The notes beneath the pieces are model-generated. The model saw only the letters and a list, made by a program, of their open reading frames with translations. It did no database searches and was not told where the DNA came from. 64,000 nucleotides of DNA from Akkermansia sp. (GTDB lineage: Bacteria; Verrucomicrobiota; Verrucomicrobiia; Verrucomicrobiales; Akkermansiaceae), in NCBI GenBank assembly GCA_022787425.1, contig JALFWB010000011.1:142707-206706 (forward strand), read 5' to 3'. The position numbers and the translations under genes were made by a program. Numbering within the stretch: the stretch's first letter is position 1; each line of letters begins with the position of its first letter. Of the stretch, positions 33,581 to 42,747 are shown one piece after another.

Positions 33581-34531
33581 CTAGCTCCATAGGGGATGCT
33601 TATACCATTTGTCGGGCAGGCCCATCATTGATAATTTAATATCTGAATATGCAGGATTGTTTATGACATCCAGAAGTTTTTCTTTCCACCCGTTCTTAGG
33701 ATCTATCCGCATCAGCAGGATTTGGCACAGCGTCAACATAATACCTGTTTTCGTAATATCAAATCCTGCTTTGATGTCTTTCCTCGATGGAGCTTGTACC
33801 TGTTCCCATTGCCCGGAACATTGATTGTACGACACAGTCCAAGCCTTGTCCTTTTTAGGAATAGAAGGTTGTTTCACCCATGCTCGGTTCCACACACGAT
33901 TATGATGGGCACAGGCGTTCCGCACATCATTCAATGAGCGAAGCCATGAAAGCATGATTCGCGGCTGACCGATATTGAAGGAGCGTGACGTAACCTTTTG
34001 TATTTTCTGTTCCACTCCATCATAGAAAACCACTGTTGAACCAAAGTCCATTAATTCACACGCAATCCATATGGGAAGATACTCATCCGAATACTTATTA
34101 AAGAAATCAATCACCATCTTTGACCTGCTGTAACGTGCTGCATTGATTTGCTTTTGATACCACACATTCCAGTCCTTATCTGATAGCCCGGGAAAGTTTT
34201 CTCGATTAAGGTAGCCAAAAGCTTCATATTCCTTCGCAAAAAAGTGAACTAATCGATTACGAACAGCGATCTCAATCCGTTCTAATGCCTCCAGAAGCAA
34301 AGCTCGTATTTTTCTATCAAAACAATAAATTCGCCATACGAAATCGAAATTTACGGGTATTCTTCCGTCATGATCAGTAAAAGTAATCCAATAAGCACTT
34401 AGCCTTTGATACCCAACCTCTTTCAGTCTTTCGCATATGAAGGCGACATCTCCGAATATCCCCTTCTCAACGAGCAGTGAAGTCAATTCGCCATAATCTT
34501 GAAACGGATGATCGTATGGGATCTTGCTCAT
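33581..34531 (-). CDS. Abi_2 (AbiD/AbiF-type) abortive infection protein
   Basis: A 316-residue protein of the Abi_2 family, which protects against phages by halting infected cells. Family landmarks are the N-terminal ERLKEVGYQRLSAYWITF, then ALERIEIAVRNRLVHFF, and the HEPN ribonuclease motif R204-N-x3-H209 in RNACAHHNRVWN. By family knowledge the HEPN site cuts RNA, possibly tRNA. All motif residues are intact. The gene is clearly A+T-rich (much codon use of A/T) compared with rlmH-fabG, a sign of transfer. The start MSKIPYD at 34531 is preferred because the extra upstream residues look random. No antitoxin-like partner is adjacent. Confidence 0.85.
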   Translation of the reverse strand: MSKIPYDHPFQDYGELTSLLVEKGIFGDVAFICERLKEVGYQRLSAYWITFTDHDGRIPVNFDFVWRIYCFDRKIRALLLEALERIEIAVRNRLVHFFAKEYEAFGYLNRENFPGLSDKDWNVWYQKQINAARYSRSKMVIDFFNKYSDEYLPIWIACELMDFGSTVVFYDGVEQKIQKVTSRSFNIGQPRIMLSWLRSLNDVRNACAHHNRVWNRAWVKQPSIPKKDKAWTVSYNQCSGQWEQVQAPSRKDIKAGFDITKTGIMLTLCQILLMRIDPKNGWKEKLLDVINNPAYSDIKLSMMGLPDKWYKHPLWS

Positions 34532-34734
34532 AAAAATAAAGGCACGCTTTGTTGCGCATAGTCCTGCACTGGGCAAGAGCAGAGGCGTCAGCGTGCCATG
34601 ACAAGCTCATTAAAGCACATTAGGGATAAAAGTCAAGACTTTTTTTTCATAACAGACCTCTTTTTTTCATAGCATAATTTAGAACGCGCCCCACGAGATC
34701 ATAGTGCATGAGAGATAAATTCCTCTGTCTGTTC

Positions 34735-35175
34735 TCAATCCCGGTGGTAGGGCGAGCCTGCGAGGAGGGTGTGGACGCGGTAAAGCTGCTCGAGGAGGAC
34801 GACGAGGGCGAGCTCGTGCTGCATGGTGTGGCAGCCCAGGCACATGCAGAAATCGCAGGCGCGGCGCAGGGCCGGGGTATGGCCGTCCGCCGCGCCGATG
34901 AGGAAGGCCACATGCTTGACGGCGCGGAGCTGCCACTCACGCACCAGGGCCTCGAAGCGGCGTGTGGTCCAGTTCTCGCCCCGCTCGTCCAAGGCAATGC
35001 GCAGGCAGCCGGAGGTGGCATCCAGCAAGCGGCGCGACACCTCCTCCGACGGGCCGGCCTTCACATAGCGCAGCTCGACCTTGCCGAGGGGGCGCAGGCG
35101 CTCCTCGAAGAAGCGCACGCCCTCCCGCGCGTAAGCCAGCGAAGGCTTGGCCGCAGCCGCTACAATAAAGTCCAT
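34735..35175 (-). CDS. rlmH: 23S rRNA pseudouridine-1915 N3-methyltransferase
   Basis: A SPOUT methyltransferase that modifies helix 69 of 23S rRNA at pseudouridine 1915. The 146-residue protein has the family knot motifs: [30 protein letters not shown] and the C-terminal [25 protein letters not shown]. Its central region lacks the usual S.S...TLPH in full (here [15 protein letters not shown]), a slightly cysteine-rich variant. The start MDFIV at 35175 fits the family N-terminus better than the ATG eight codons upstream. It is the last gene of a mrdA-fabG-rlmH unit; in many bacteria rlmH also lies close to mrdA. Confidence 0.9.
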   Translation of the reverse strand: MDFIVAAAAKPSLAYAREGVRFFEERLRPLGKVELRYVKAGPSEEVSRRLLDATSGCLRIALDERGENWTTRRFEALVREWQLRAVKHVAFLIGAADGHTPALRRACDFCMCLGCHTMQHELALVVLLEQLYRVHTLLAGSPYHRD

Positions 35176-35202
35176 ACCCGCCGGGGAAGCGTGGAGCAAG
35201 GG

Positions 35203-35949
35203 TTACATGGTCATACCGCCGTCCACCACCAACACCTGGCCGGTGATGTAGCGCGCCTCGTCCGAGGCCAGGAAGAGGGCCGCATTCGCGATGTCCTCCG
35301 GCTTGCCGAGGTCCGCTAGGGGAATGCGGGCAACGATGGCCTCCTTAGCCTTCTCCGGGATGGCGTCCGTCATCTCGGTAGCGATAAAGCCGGGGGCAAT
35401 GGCGTTGCAGGTCACCTTACGGGAGGCCATCTCCTGCGCCACGGACTTGGTGAGACCGATGACACCGGCCTTGGAGGCGGCGTAGTTGACTTGCCCGGCG
35501 TTACCGGTGATGCCGACCACGGAGCTCATGTTAATGATGCGACCGGCGGGGCTCTTCATGAGCGGGCGCATCAGGGCCTTGATGAAGAGGTAAACGCTCT
35601 TGAGGTTGGTGGAGATGACGGCATCCCAATCCGCGTCCTTCATGCGCATCAGCAGTCCGTCCTTGGTGATGCCGGCGTTGTTCACCAAGATGTCCACGGC
35701 GGGGTGCTCCGCCAGGATGGCCTTGACGCAGGCTGCGACGGCCTCAGGGTCCGCCACATCGCAGGGGAACGCCACGCAGCTGCCGGGGTAGTCCGCATTG
35801 ATGGACTCCGCCGCGCCACCGCAGGAAGCGGGGTTGCGAGAAATGAGAATGACCTTGGCACCCTCCGCAGCGAAGCGACGCGCAACGGCGTTGCCGATAC
35901 CGCGACCGGCACCGGTCACAATGGCTGTTTTTCCTTCCAGTTTCTTCAT
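35203..35949 (-). CDS. fabG: 3-oxoacyl-[acyl-carrier-protein] reductase
   Basis: NADPH-dependent reduction of beta-ketoacyl-ACP in fatty acid synthesis. A 248-residue short-chain dehydrogenase with TGAGRGIGNAVA (cofactor loop), NNAGITKDGL, the catalytic Ser-Tyr-Lys in NMSSVVGITGNAGQVNYAASK, and CNAIAPGFIATEMT. Length and motifs match FabG closely. It lies between mrdA and rlmH with short gaps (30 and 27 bases), which links membrane lipid and peptidoglycan genes in one transcript. No other fab gene is adjacent. Confidence 0.93.
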   Translation of the reverse strand: MKKLEGKTAIVTGAGRGIGNAVARRFAAEGAKVILISRNPASCGGAAESINADYPGSCVAFPCDVADPEAVAACVKAILAEHPAVDILVNNAGITKDGLLMRMKDADWDAVISTNLKSVYLFIKALMRPLMKSPAGRIINMSSVVGITGNAGQVNYAASKAGVIGLTKSVAQEMASRKVTCNAIAPGFIATEMTDAIPEKAKEAIVARIPLADLGKPEDIANAALFLASDEARYITGQVLVVDGGMTM

Positions 35950-35979
35950 GTCAGTGGTTTATTCGGTTATCAAGAAAAA

Positions 35980-38229
35980 TCAATCACGGGAACGCTCCTC
36001 ATCCCAACCGCTGCGCTCACGGCGGGTACGCTCACGCTCACGGGCGCGGCGTGCGTTCTCCTCCTTCACACGCTGCAGGGCAGCGGCCTGCTCGGCTTCC
36101 TCTTCGGACACCTCCTCTGCAGTCTCATCACGCGAGACACCGGGCAGCACGGGCTCCTCCTTCAGGGCCTCCTGCATACTTGTCTTCACTCGGTTGAAAA
36201 AAGCGCGCACGATAGCAGCCGCCATACGGCCGCCGGAGATACGTTCTCCCTTGTTACCCTCGTACAGGGCCACATAGGCAAAGCGCGGGTTATCCGCCGG
36301 AACATAGCCTGCGAACCATGCCAAGCGGCGGTCCTCGGAGGGCGGCCCCCACTGGGCGGTGCCTGTCTTACCTGCGTTGCTCACATAGCCCAGCTGAGCC
36401 CCGCGACCGGAGCCCCCGTTCACCACTGCCTTGGTACCCTTGCGCACGGTAACCAATGCCCCGGCAAAATCCTTGAGACTGCTTTGGGAGGACGGCTGGA
36501 ATTGGTAGACCACATTGCCGTCAGAATCCAGCACCTGCTTCACCAAGTGCAGCTTAGGCAGGTAGCGTCCGTTCGCAATGCCGCTGAAGGCATGGGCCAC
36601 CTGCAGAGGGGTGGCCAACAGGGGGCCTTGGCCGATGGAGATGTTCGCCTCATCGCCCTTCTTGAAGCCACGCCCATAGTTGCGGTTCATCCAGTGCTCA
36701 TCCGGCACCAAGCCCGCCTTCTCCGGCAGGGGGATGCCCGTGGGTGCCCCGTAACCGAAACGCCGCGCGGTGTCGCACAGGCGCACAGCCCCCACAGCGG
36801 GCTCCATCGTGGCCGTCACTTGGTACATGTAGGGGTTATTCGAGATGGCAAGTGCCGTCACACAGTTGATGCTTCCCTCAAAACGGCTATGGTTCACAAA
36901 TCGATAACCGCCGATGAGCATGGCGTGGGGGCAGAAGATGTGGGTGGATTCCTTCACGATGCCGTAGCGCAGAGCGGCTGCCACCGTGATGGTCTTGAAG
37001 GTGGAGGCCGGTGGATACACGCCCGCAAAGGCACGGCTCACAAGCGGCGTTGCGGGGTCCTCCCGCAGTTTTTTGTAGTCCTCCTCGGAGATTTTCGGGA
37101 TAAAGATATTCGGGTCGAAGTTCGGAGCCGTCGCCAGCACCAAAATCTCCCCGGTGTGTACATCAATGAGGACGAAGGCCCCGCGATGGTGCGTGTTCTT
37201 GTAAAGGGCTTCCTCCGCCGCCTTCTGCCATTCCAAGTTCAGGGTCGTCACCACCGTGCCGCCGGCCTTGGGCTTAATCTGCAATTCATCGAGGATCTTC
37301 TTGCCGTTCTCATCGAACATCAGGCGCCACACCCCGGGGCGGCCCGTCAGTTGCTTGTTGAACTTGAGCTCCAGCCCCGCGCGGCCCTCATGGTTCTCGA
37401 AAATCGGGTCGTTATGGTTGATGGGCCCGGTGGGAAGTTTGGCCTTAATGCCTGTATAACCAAGAATATGACAAGCGGTTGTTTTGTTGGGGTAAAGGCG
37501 GATGTAATTGGGCACCAACTTGGCATACGGCACAGCGGCCATGGCCTCACGAACCTTCTGCGGCAGGGCCGTTCCCCGCACGGTGGGTCCTACGGGCAAC
37601 GGCAACCAGCGGCGGTCTTTGTAGTGTGCCAGAATTTTCTCATCGCTCAGCGCACTCATCTTCAACCCCCGCTTCGTAAATTCGTCTATCACCCGGTGCG
37701 CAATGCTCAGGATGTTCGCCTCGCTCTCATCCATCAGTTGCCCGAAGTCGATCGCGGGCTGGTACGCCACCTCGGAGGTAGCCATCACGCGCCCGAGTCG
37801 ATCCGTCACCATCCCACGGGGCCCCGGCACCGTCAGGGACATGGTGCGGGCGTTGCGTCGGGTGGTGGCATAGGTTTCACGCGAGGGATCCTGCACGGCC
37901 ATGTCGTCCTCCGTCAGCCCGGTCGGGGGCATTGACGGCACAGGGCGATCGGACTCGCCGCCTCCCAAGCCGAAGTCACCGGAGCTGTCCACAGCGGCCT
38001 GCGTGGGGTCGTCGGCATCACCGGGTTCCACACCTTGGTGCACCTCCAAGCGGTCCTCACCGCCCAGCTTCACAGTCTCCACAGTGGTCTCCTCCTCGTC
38101 GTCCTCGGTCACGGGGATGGCATCCTCCTCCTGCTCGGCCGGCAGCGTGGGAACAGCAGCGGCGGGCAGAGCGGTCAGCGACAGGGCCGCCGAGCCGAGC
38201 ATCAGGACAAGTAGCGTCTTCTTCAGCAT
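35980..38229 (-). CDS. mrdA: Penicillin-binding protein 2, with long acidic N-terminal insert
   Basis: Class B transpeptidase of the elongasome that cross-links lateral-wall peptidoglycan. The 749-residue protein starts with a signal-like hydrophobic segment. About 100 acidic Asp/Glu/Pro-rich residues follow (EEDAIPVTEDDEEETTVETV), then the pedestal domain (RNARTMSLTVPGPRGMVTDRLG). The transpeptidase has SxxK in PPASTFKTITV, SxN in ISNNPYMYQVT and KTGTAQ, all intact. The acidic insert between the membrane segment and the pedestal is unusual for PBP2, and the tail after KTG is Glu/Arg-rich. It heads the mrdA-fabG-rlmH operon; mreC, mreD and rodA are not next to it. Confidence 0.9.
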   Translation of the reverse strand: MLKKTLLVLMLGSAALSLTALPAAAVPTLPAEQEEDAIPVTEDDEEETTVETVKLGGEDRLEVHQGVEPGDADDPTQAAVDSSGDFGLGGGESDRPVPSMPPTGLTEDDMAVQDPSRETYATTRRNARTMSLTVPGPRGMVTDRLGRVMATSEVAYQPAIDFGQLMDESEANILSIAHRVIDEFTKRGLKMSALSDEKILAHYKDRRWLPLPVGPTVRGTALPQKVREAMAAVPYAKLVPNYIRLYPNKTTACHILGYTGIKAKLPTGPINHNDPIFENHEGRAGLELKFNKQLTGRPGVWRLMFDENGKKILDELQIKPKAGGTVVTTLNLEWQKAAEEALYKNTHHRGAFVLIDVHTGEILVLATAPNFDPNIFIPKISEEDYKKLREDPATPLVSRAFAGVYPPASTFKTITVAAALRYGIVKESTHIFCPHAMLIGGYRFVNHSRFEGSINCVTALAISNNPYMYQVTATMEPAVGAVRLCDTARRFGYGAPTGIPLPEKAGLVPDEHWMNRNYGRGFKKGDEANISIGQGPLLATPLQVAHAFSGIANGRYLPKLHLVKQVLDSDGNVVYQFQPSSQSSLKDFAGALVTVRKGTKAVVNGGSGRGAQLGYVSNAGKTGTAQWGPPSEDRRLAWFAGYVPADNPRFAYVALYEGNKGERISGGRMAAAIVRAFFNRVKTSMQEALKEEPVLPGVSRDETAEEVSEEEAEQAAALQRVKEENARRARERERTRRERSGWDEERSRD

Positions 38230-38238
38230 TGCGCTCCC

Positions 38239-38267
38239 ATTGTAGCGTATTTCGACCCCTTGTGCAA
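38239..38267 (-). promoter_or_regulatory. Promoter of mrdA-fabG-rlmH
   Basis: Minus strand: -35 TTGCAC (38262-38267), a 17-base spacer, -10 TACAAT (38239-38244), nine bases before the ATG at 38229. Confidence 0.7.
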
Positions 38268-38352
38268 CATATCTTTGCGTGTGCGGTGCATTTTAGGGTG
38301 TTTTCCGTGCGTGTCTACCGGGCGGCAAGCCTGTCATACCGGAGGAATCGCC

Positions 38353-38381
38353 TTGCTTCCCGCCTGCGCTTGTGGTACTCT
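38353..38381 (+). promoter_or_regulatory. Promoter of the PtsN-like gene
   Basis: -35 TTGCTT (38353-38358), a 17-base spacer, -10 TACTCT (38376-38381), nine bases before the ATG at 38391. Confidence 0.55.
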
Positions 38382-38390
38382 CGCGCCTGC

Positions 38391-38861
38391 ATGCATTCAT
38401 CTCCACCGACGCATCTCATTGTGTGCCGAGAGCCCTTGGCGGCTCCGGATTATCGCACAGCCATCCGCCTATTGGCATCGGAATGCTGCCGCTGTGTCCC
38501 GCAGTTATACCGACCGGAGACACTGACGGCTTGGGCACTGGAGCGAGAGGAGGAGATCTCCACCTACCTGGGTCGCGGTATTGCCCTGCCCCATGCCCGG
38601 GTGGAGGCCCTGCAGCAGCCGCTTCTCTGTGTGGGAAGATCCCCGGCAGGCATTCCTTGGCCAGAGGAACCGGCGAGGCTCATTTTCTTCCTGTGCGTCC
38701 CGGAGCATCAGCCGGAGCTTTACCTGCACTTTGTCTCCCGCCTGCTGCGCTGGAGCACCGGTGCACCTACCTCCCTTTTGCAGGGACCGGCAGAGGCCCT
38801 GCATGCCGCGCTGGCGGAGGTTCTGCTGCCTGCGAGCACGAAAAGTACCGCTGCGAGGTAA
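38391..38861 (+). CDS. PTS EIIA domain protein, PtsN-like
   Basis: A 156-residue EIIA of the fructose/nitrogen family. The phosphorylated His is in [14 protein letters not shown], preceded by [11 protein letters not shown], as in PtsN. The end, [24 protein letters not shown], also matches. EIIA-Ntr proteins usually work as regulators of potassium transport, metabolism or sigma factors, not in sugar uptake. No EIIB or EIIC gene is nearby, which supports a regulatory role. The start at 38391 is set by the promoter spacing. pflB follows after its own promoter, so co-transcription is not needed. Confidence 0.8.
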   Translation: MHSSPPTHLIVCREPLAAPDYRTAIRLLASECCRCVPQLYRPETLTAWALEREEEISTYLGRGIALPHARVEALQQPLLCVGRSPAGIPWPEEPARLIFFLCVPEHQPELYLHFVSRLLRWSTGAPTSLLQGPAEALHAALAEVLLPASTKSTAAR

Positions 38862-38868
38862 AAAAGGC

Positions 38869-38897
38869 TTGCATCCCGCGTCGGCGCGTGGTATAAA
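38869..38897 (+). promoter_or_regulatory. Promoter of pflB
   Basis: -35 TTGCAT (38869-38874), a 17-base spacer, -10 TATAAA (38892-38897). The leader is about 65 bases with a small CCGGC/GCCGG hairpin; no Shine-Dalgarno sequence stands out before the ATG at 38968. Confidence 0.65.
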
Positions 38898-38967
38898 GCG
38901 CGCATCGCCATCCCGGCTGCTTCGGTGGCCGGCATCATCCCCCCCATTCACAGCATTCTCACATACC

Positions 38968-41235
38968 ATGAAACTGAAGCCCGGTAAGGACTACGAGCAG
39001 TGGAGCGGTTTCTCAGGCCGCATTTGGAAGGACGAGGTCAACGTGCGTGACTTCATCCAGACGAACTACCAACCCTACGACGGGGACGAGAGCTTCTTGG
39101 CCGGACCCACGGAGGCTACGGATAAGCTCTGGGGAGCTCTGCAGAAGCTCCAGAAGGAGGAGCGCGCCCGCGGCGGCGTGCTCGAGTGCGAGACGGAGGT
39201 CGTCAGCGGTCTCACCTCCTACGGTCCGGGCTACATCGATGAGAAGCTCAAGGATCTGGAGAAGATTGTGGGCATTCAGACGGATAAGCCGCTCAAGCGT
39301 GCGTTCATGCCCTACGGCGGTATCAAGATGGCCGTGCAGGCGGCGGAGACCTACGGCTACACCATCACCCCGGAGCTCAAGCGCATTTTTACAGAGTACA
39401 CCACCACGCACAATGATGGTGTTTTTGCTGCCTACACGCCGGAGATGCGCTTGGCCCGCAAGACGCATATCGTGACCGGTCTGCCGGATACCTACGGGCG
39501 CGGGCGCATCGTGGGGGACTACCGCCGCGTGGCACTTTACGGCATCGATTACCTCATCGAGGCAAAGGAGAACGATCTGCTTAACTGCGGCTGCGGTAAC
39601 ATGTATGACGAGGTTATCCGCCAGCGGGAGGAGATCTCCATGCAGATCAAGGCTCTCAAGGGGATGAAGGAGATGGCGGCCATCTACGGGCATGATATTT
39701 CACAGCCTGCCGCCAACGCTCACCAGGCTTGTCAGTGGCTCTACTTCGGTTACCTTGCCGCCGTCAAGACCCAGAACGGTGCCGCCATGAGCGTGGGCCG
39801 TATCTCGACCTTCCTGGATATCTACATCCGCCGGGATCTGGAGCGTGGGCTCATCACGGAGTCGGAGGCGCAGGAGCTGATCGACCACTTGGTGCTCAAG
39901 TTCCGCATGGTCAAGTTTGCGCGCATTCCGTCCTACAATCAGCTTTTCTCCGGCGACCCCACCTGGGCTACGCTGGAGGTGGCGGGCATCGGTATGGATG
40001 GCCGCAGCATGGTGACGCAGACGGATTTCCGCTTCCTGCACACGCTGGAGAACATGGGACCCTCCCCGGAGCCGAATCTGACGGTGCTCTATTCTTCCAA
40101 GCTGGGTGAAAATTTCAAGCGCTACGCCGCCAAGATTTCCGTGGCGACCAGTTCTATTCAGTATGAGAACGATGACGTCATGAAGCCTGTTTGGGGGGAT
40201 GACTACTCCATCTGCTGCTGTGTTTCTGCCACGCAGACGGGTAAGGAGATCCAGTTCTTCGGGGCGCGTGCGAACCTCGGCAAGGCGTTGCTCTATGCCT
40301 TCAACGGCGGGTTCGATGAAAAGCACCGCATCCAGTGCGGGCCGAAGATGGAGCGTATCTCCGGCGAGTATGCCGACTTCGATGAGGTGATGGAGAAGTT
40401 CGATTTCTGGTTGGATTGGGTCGCTGATATTTACGTCAATGTGCTCAATCTCATCCACTACATGCACGATAAGTATTACTACGAGGCGGCGGAAATGGCC
40501 CTCATCGATACGGACGTACGCCGCACCTTCGCAACGGGTATCGCCGGTTTCTCGCATGTGATCGACTCGCTCAGTGCTATCAAATACGCGAAGGTCCGTA
40601 TCCTGCGCGATGAGGAGGGTATCACCACCGGTTTCGAGACGGAGGGTGACTTCCCGAAGTACGGCAACGATGACGACCGCGCGGATGAGATCGGTATCTG
40701 GCTACTCAAGACCTTTGTGGAGAAGGTCAGCCGCCGCCACACTTACCGCAACAGCACGGCCACGACCTCGCTGCTCACCATCACGTCCAACGTGGTTTAC
40801 GGTGAGGCGACGGGTGCTATGCCGGATGGGCGGCCTGCTTACACGCCGTTCTCCCCGGGTGCCTCGCCTTCCTACGGTGCCGAGCAGAACGGGCTTCTCG
40901 CTTCCCTTAACAGCGTGGCAAAGATCCCCTACCACTGGTCGCTCGATGGTATCTCCAATACCCAGACCATCAACCCGGACGCCCTCGGCCACTCCGATGC
41001 GGAGCGCACCGCGAACCTTGTCCAGGTGCTCGATGGCTACTTCGACCAAGGTGCTCACCACCTGAATGTCAACGTCTTCGGCGTTGACCGTCTCCTGGAT
41101 GCCAAGGCCCACCCGGAGAAGGAGGAGTACGCGAACTTCACCATCCGTGTCTCCGGTTACGCAGTCAAGTTCATTGACCTCACCCCCAAGCAGCAGGACG
41201 ACGTCATCGCCCGCACCTGCCACGGTCGCCTTTAA
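38968..41235 (+). CDS. pflB: Pyruvate formate-lyase
   Basis: Glycyl-radical enzyme turning pyruvate and CoA into acetyl-CoA and formate in anaerobic fermentation. The 755-residue protein has the paired active-site cysteines in [13 protein letters not shown] (about 414-418; three in a row here, where E. coli has two). The radical glycine is at about 729 in RVSGYAVKF. Full length and motifs indicate an active enzyme. Translation starts at MKLKPGKDY; the long in-frame extension upstream is the shadow of the PtsN-like gene. The activating enzyme PflA, needed to make the radical, is not next to it. Codon use shows more T-ending codons than nearby genes, as in highly expressed genes. Confidence 0.97.
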   Translation: MKLKPGKDYEQWSGFSGRIWKDEVNVRDFIQTNYQPYDGDESFLAGPTEATDKLWGALQKLQKEERARGGVLECETEVVSGLTSYGPGYIDEKLKDLEKIVGIQTDKPLKRAFMPYGGIKMAVQAAETYGYTITPELKRIFTEYTTTHNDGVFAAYTPEMRLARKTHIVTGLPDTYGRGRIVGDYRRVALYGIDYLIEAKENDLLNCGCGNMYDEVIRQREEISMQIKALKGMKEMAAIYGHDISQPAANAHQACQWLYFGYLAAVKTQNGAAMSVGRISTFLDIYIRRDLERGLITESEAQELIDHLVLKFRMVKFARIPSYNQLFSGDPTWATLEVAGIGMDGRSMVTQTDFRFLHTLENMGPSPEPNLTVLYSSKLGENFKRYAAKISVATSSIQYENDDVMKPVWGDDYSICCCVSATQTGKEIQFFGARANLGKALLYAFNGGFDEKHRIQCGPKMERISGEYADFDEVMEKFDFWLDWVADIYVNVLNLIHYMHDKYYYEAAEMALIDTDVRRTFATGIAGFSHVIDSLSAIKYAKVRILRDEEGITTGFETEGDFPKYGNDDDRADEIGIWLLKTFVEKVSRRHTYRNSTATTSLLTITSNVVYGEATGAMPDGRPAYTPFSPGASPSYGAEQNGLLASLNSVAKIPYHWSLDGISNTQTINPDALGHSDAERTANLVQVLDGYFDQGAHHLNVNVFGVDRLLDAKAHPEKEEYANFTIRVSGYAVKFIDLTPKQQDDVIARTCHGRL

Positions 41236-41251
41236 CCTTCCCCCAACCCTC

Positions 41252-41283
41252 CCCCTGCCTACTGTTTCCCCGGTAGGCAGGGG
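41252..41283 (+). terminator. Hairpin after pflB
   Basis: Perfect 11-base stem CCCCTGCCTAC (41252-41262) with GTAGGCAGGGG (41273-41283) and a ten-base loop. No U-run follows, so it may protect the message end or act with other factors. Confidence 0.55.
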
Positions 41284-41420
41284 AAGCTGCGCGGAAGTAA
41301 TTACCGAGTGCGAGGGTGATGGGTAGTAGTAAGGTGGTAGGTTTTGGACGCGGAATTTTGGGAAGGAGCGGAAAGGTGTAGGCGTGCCATTCTTGCTTCA
41401 GACTGCATACCGCCGGGGTA

Positions 41421-41509
41421 GTAGGTCTCTTCGGTGTGTGTTTTAATGAAATTTCGAGACCTACCTATCATGAGGACGTCTTGACATCTTGTCAAAGATC
41501 AGCATGATA
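41421..41509. repeat. Cluster of inverted repeats in the 41284-41681 gap
   Basis: The 483-base space after pflB has no gene. It holds a nine-base inverted repeat, GTAGGTCTC (41421-41429) and GAGACCTAC (41456-41464). Right after it is a nested dyad: inner TTGACA-TCT-TGTCAA (41481-41495) inside outer arms TATCATG (41466-41472) and CATGATA (41503-41509). These could be operators, or stems of a structured RNA. Confidence 0.5.
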
Positions 41510-41681
41510 AAGAATTTCCTAATCTTCCGTTCATTCCGCGCAAAAAAAACTTCAGCTACCTCCTCCCACAGCGGCAAGAAGTCTCCATCACACCTTCTCA
41601 TCAAAATTCATTTTCTTTCTCCGTTTTCCACCTTCTCTCCGGGCGCTGGGGTGAAAAAAGCGGGCGGGCGGTTGTTTTGGC

Positions 41682-41709
41682 TTGCCATCTGCGGGATTCT
41701 TGGTAGTAT
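41682..41709 (+). promoter_or_regulatory. Promoter of the membrane-anchored unknown gene
   Basis: -35 TTGCCA (41682-41687), a 16-base spacer, -10 TAGTAT (41704-41709), nine bases before the ATG at 41719. Confidence 0.6.
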
Positions 41710-41718
41710 GAAAAGCAT

Positions 41719-42666
41719 ATGAAGCATTTTCTTCTTCTATTGGTAAGCCTTGTGCTCTGCACCTTATCAGCGGGTGGGGTGGAGATTAAGAACATCGGCG
41801 TCAAGCTCACCCGCAACAGTGCCGACAAGAAGCTGACGCCGGATTACAGTTTCAAGGTGCTGGAGGATTTGAGTGTGCGTCGCACCTGGTATCTATCCGG
41901 CGGGCGCATCCTGAGCGCGGACTTCGATGCCAAGAGCCAAGAGGGCAAACTGATTTCTGCGCATGTGGTGTATGAAAAGCCGGTGGATATGAAGACGGCG
42001 CAGGCGGATGCCTTGGCTCTGGGGCACACAAAGTCTGATACGTGGAAGAAGCTGAAGGCCAAGAAGGCGGAGGAGCTGGGGCTGGCCCCGTGCAAGTATA
42101 AGAAGCTCAAGAACGGTAGCTATCTGTATGTGGAGATGAATGCGGCGAAAAAGGCTACGAGCGTCTCGCTCTATGCGGCTAAGCCCAGTCGCCACCGTCT
42201 CACACTCGGGGAGTGGACCGGCGGCGTCACGCGTACCGCGCTCGGCTCTACCGCAGACAACAGCGGCAGCGTCAATTTCCTCAAGCAGGATGAAGAGAAG
42301 CGCTTGGCCGCCAACAAGAAGCGCGCCGCCGAGCGTCCCCGTCCGTCGGCAGATAAGCCTGCCCGGAGCGAAGAGGTCGTGGTCACTGAGGTGATCGAAG
42401 AGGTGGAGGACGAGACCGATGAGGCCGAGGGCGACGGCGATGCCGAGGTGACCGTGGTGAAGACAGAGAAGGGGCCCTGGCCCGTCATCCGCGACTACTG
42501 CAAGGAGCTGTCGAGCCGCCCTTGGACTACGATGGAGCGTCTGTGCATCTACGGCGGTGGCGGTCTCATCCTGCTGCTCATCATCGTCTCGGCAGTGCGC
42601 CGTCGCATGCGCCGCAAAGCCGCCGAGGAGCGCGCCCAAGCCATCATGAACGGCAAAAAGTCATAA
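41719..42666 (+). CDS. Exported protein with C-terminal membrane anchor, unknown
   Basis: A 315-residue protein with a Sec signal peptide (MKHFLLLLVSLVLCTLSAGG) and an extracytoplasmic domain of about 170 residues (EIKNIGVKLTRNS, YSFKVLEDLSVRRTWYLSGG, NGSYLYVEMNAA). A Lys/Arg- then Glu/Asp-rich linker follows, with a membrane segment at about 275-297 (ERLCIYGGGGLILLLIIVSAV) and a short basic cytoplasmic tail. It is therefore a type I-like membrane protein. I recognise no family. The pseudopilin gene follows with its own promoter, so both may concern the cell surface. Confidence 0.65.
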   Translation: MKHFLLLLVSLVLCTLSAGGVEIKNIGVKLTRNSADKKLTPDYSFKVLEDLSVRRTWYLSGGRILSADFDAKSQEGKLISAHVVYEKPVDMKTAQADALALGHTKSDTWKKLKAKKAEELGLAPCKYKKLKNGSYLYVEMNAAKKATSVSLYAAKPSRHRLTLGEWTGGVTRTALGSTADNSGSVNFLKQDEEKRLAANKKRAAERPRPSADKPARSEEVVVTEVIEEVEDETDEAEGDGDAEVTVVKTEKGPWPVIRDYCKELSSRPWTTMERLCIYGGGGLILLLIIVSAVRRRMRRKAAEERAQAIMNGKKS

Positions 42667-42693
42667 TTTTACCGATGAATTCGCCGTTTCTGC

Positions 42694-42722
42694 TTGTCAA
42701 GAGCCGATCGGCGTGGTATAAC
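42694..42722 (+). promoter_or_regulatory. Promoter of the pseudopilin gene
   Basis: -35 TTGTCA (42694-42699), a 17-base spacer, -10 TATAAC (42717-42722). A five-codon frame (ATG at 42734) starts 11 bases after the box, and its stop overlaps the gene's ATG (42748) as ATGA. Confidence 0.6.
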
Positions 42723-42747
42723 GAGAGTGTTCAATGAATCAATTCTC

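Noticed and set aside
35491..37935. An 814-codon open frame on the plus strand opposite fabG and mrdA
   Set aside because: Shadow of two motif-rich genes; no recognisable domain.
41236..41718. A pflA (activase) gene expected next to pflB
   Set aside because: No reading frame with the radical-SAM CxxxCxxC motif exists in the gap or in the neighbouring genes.
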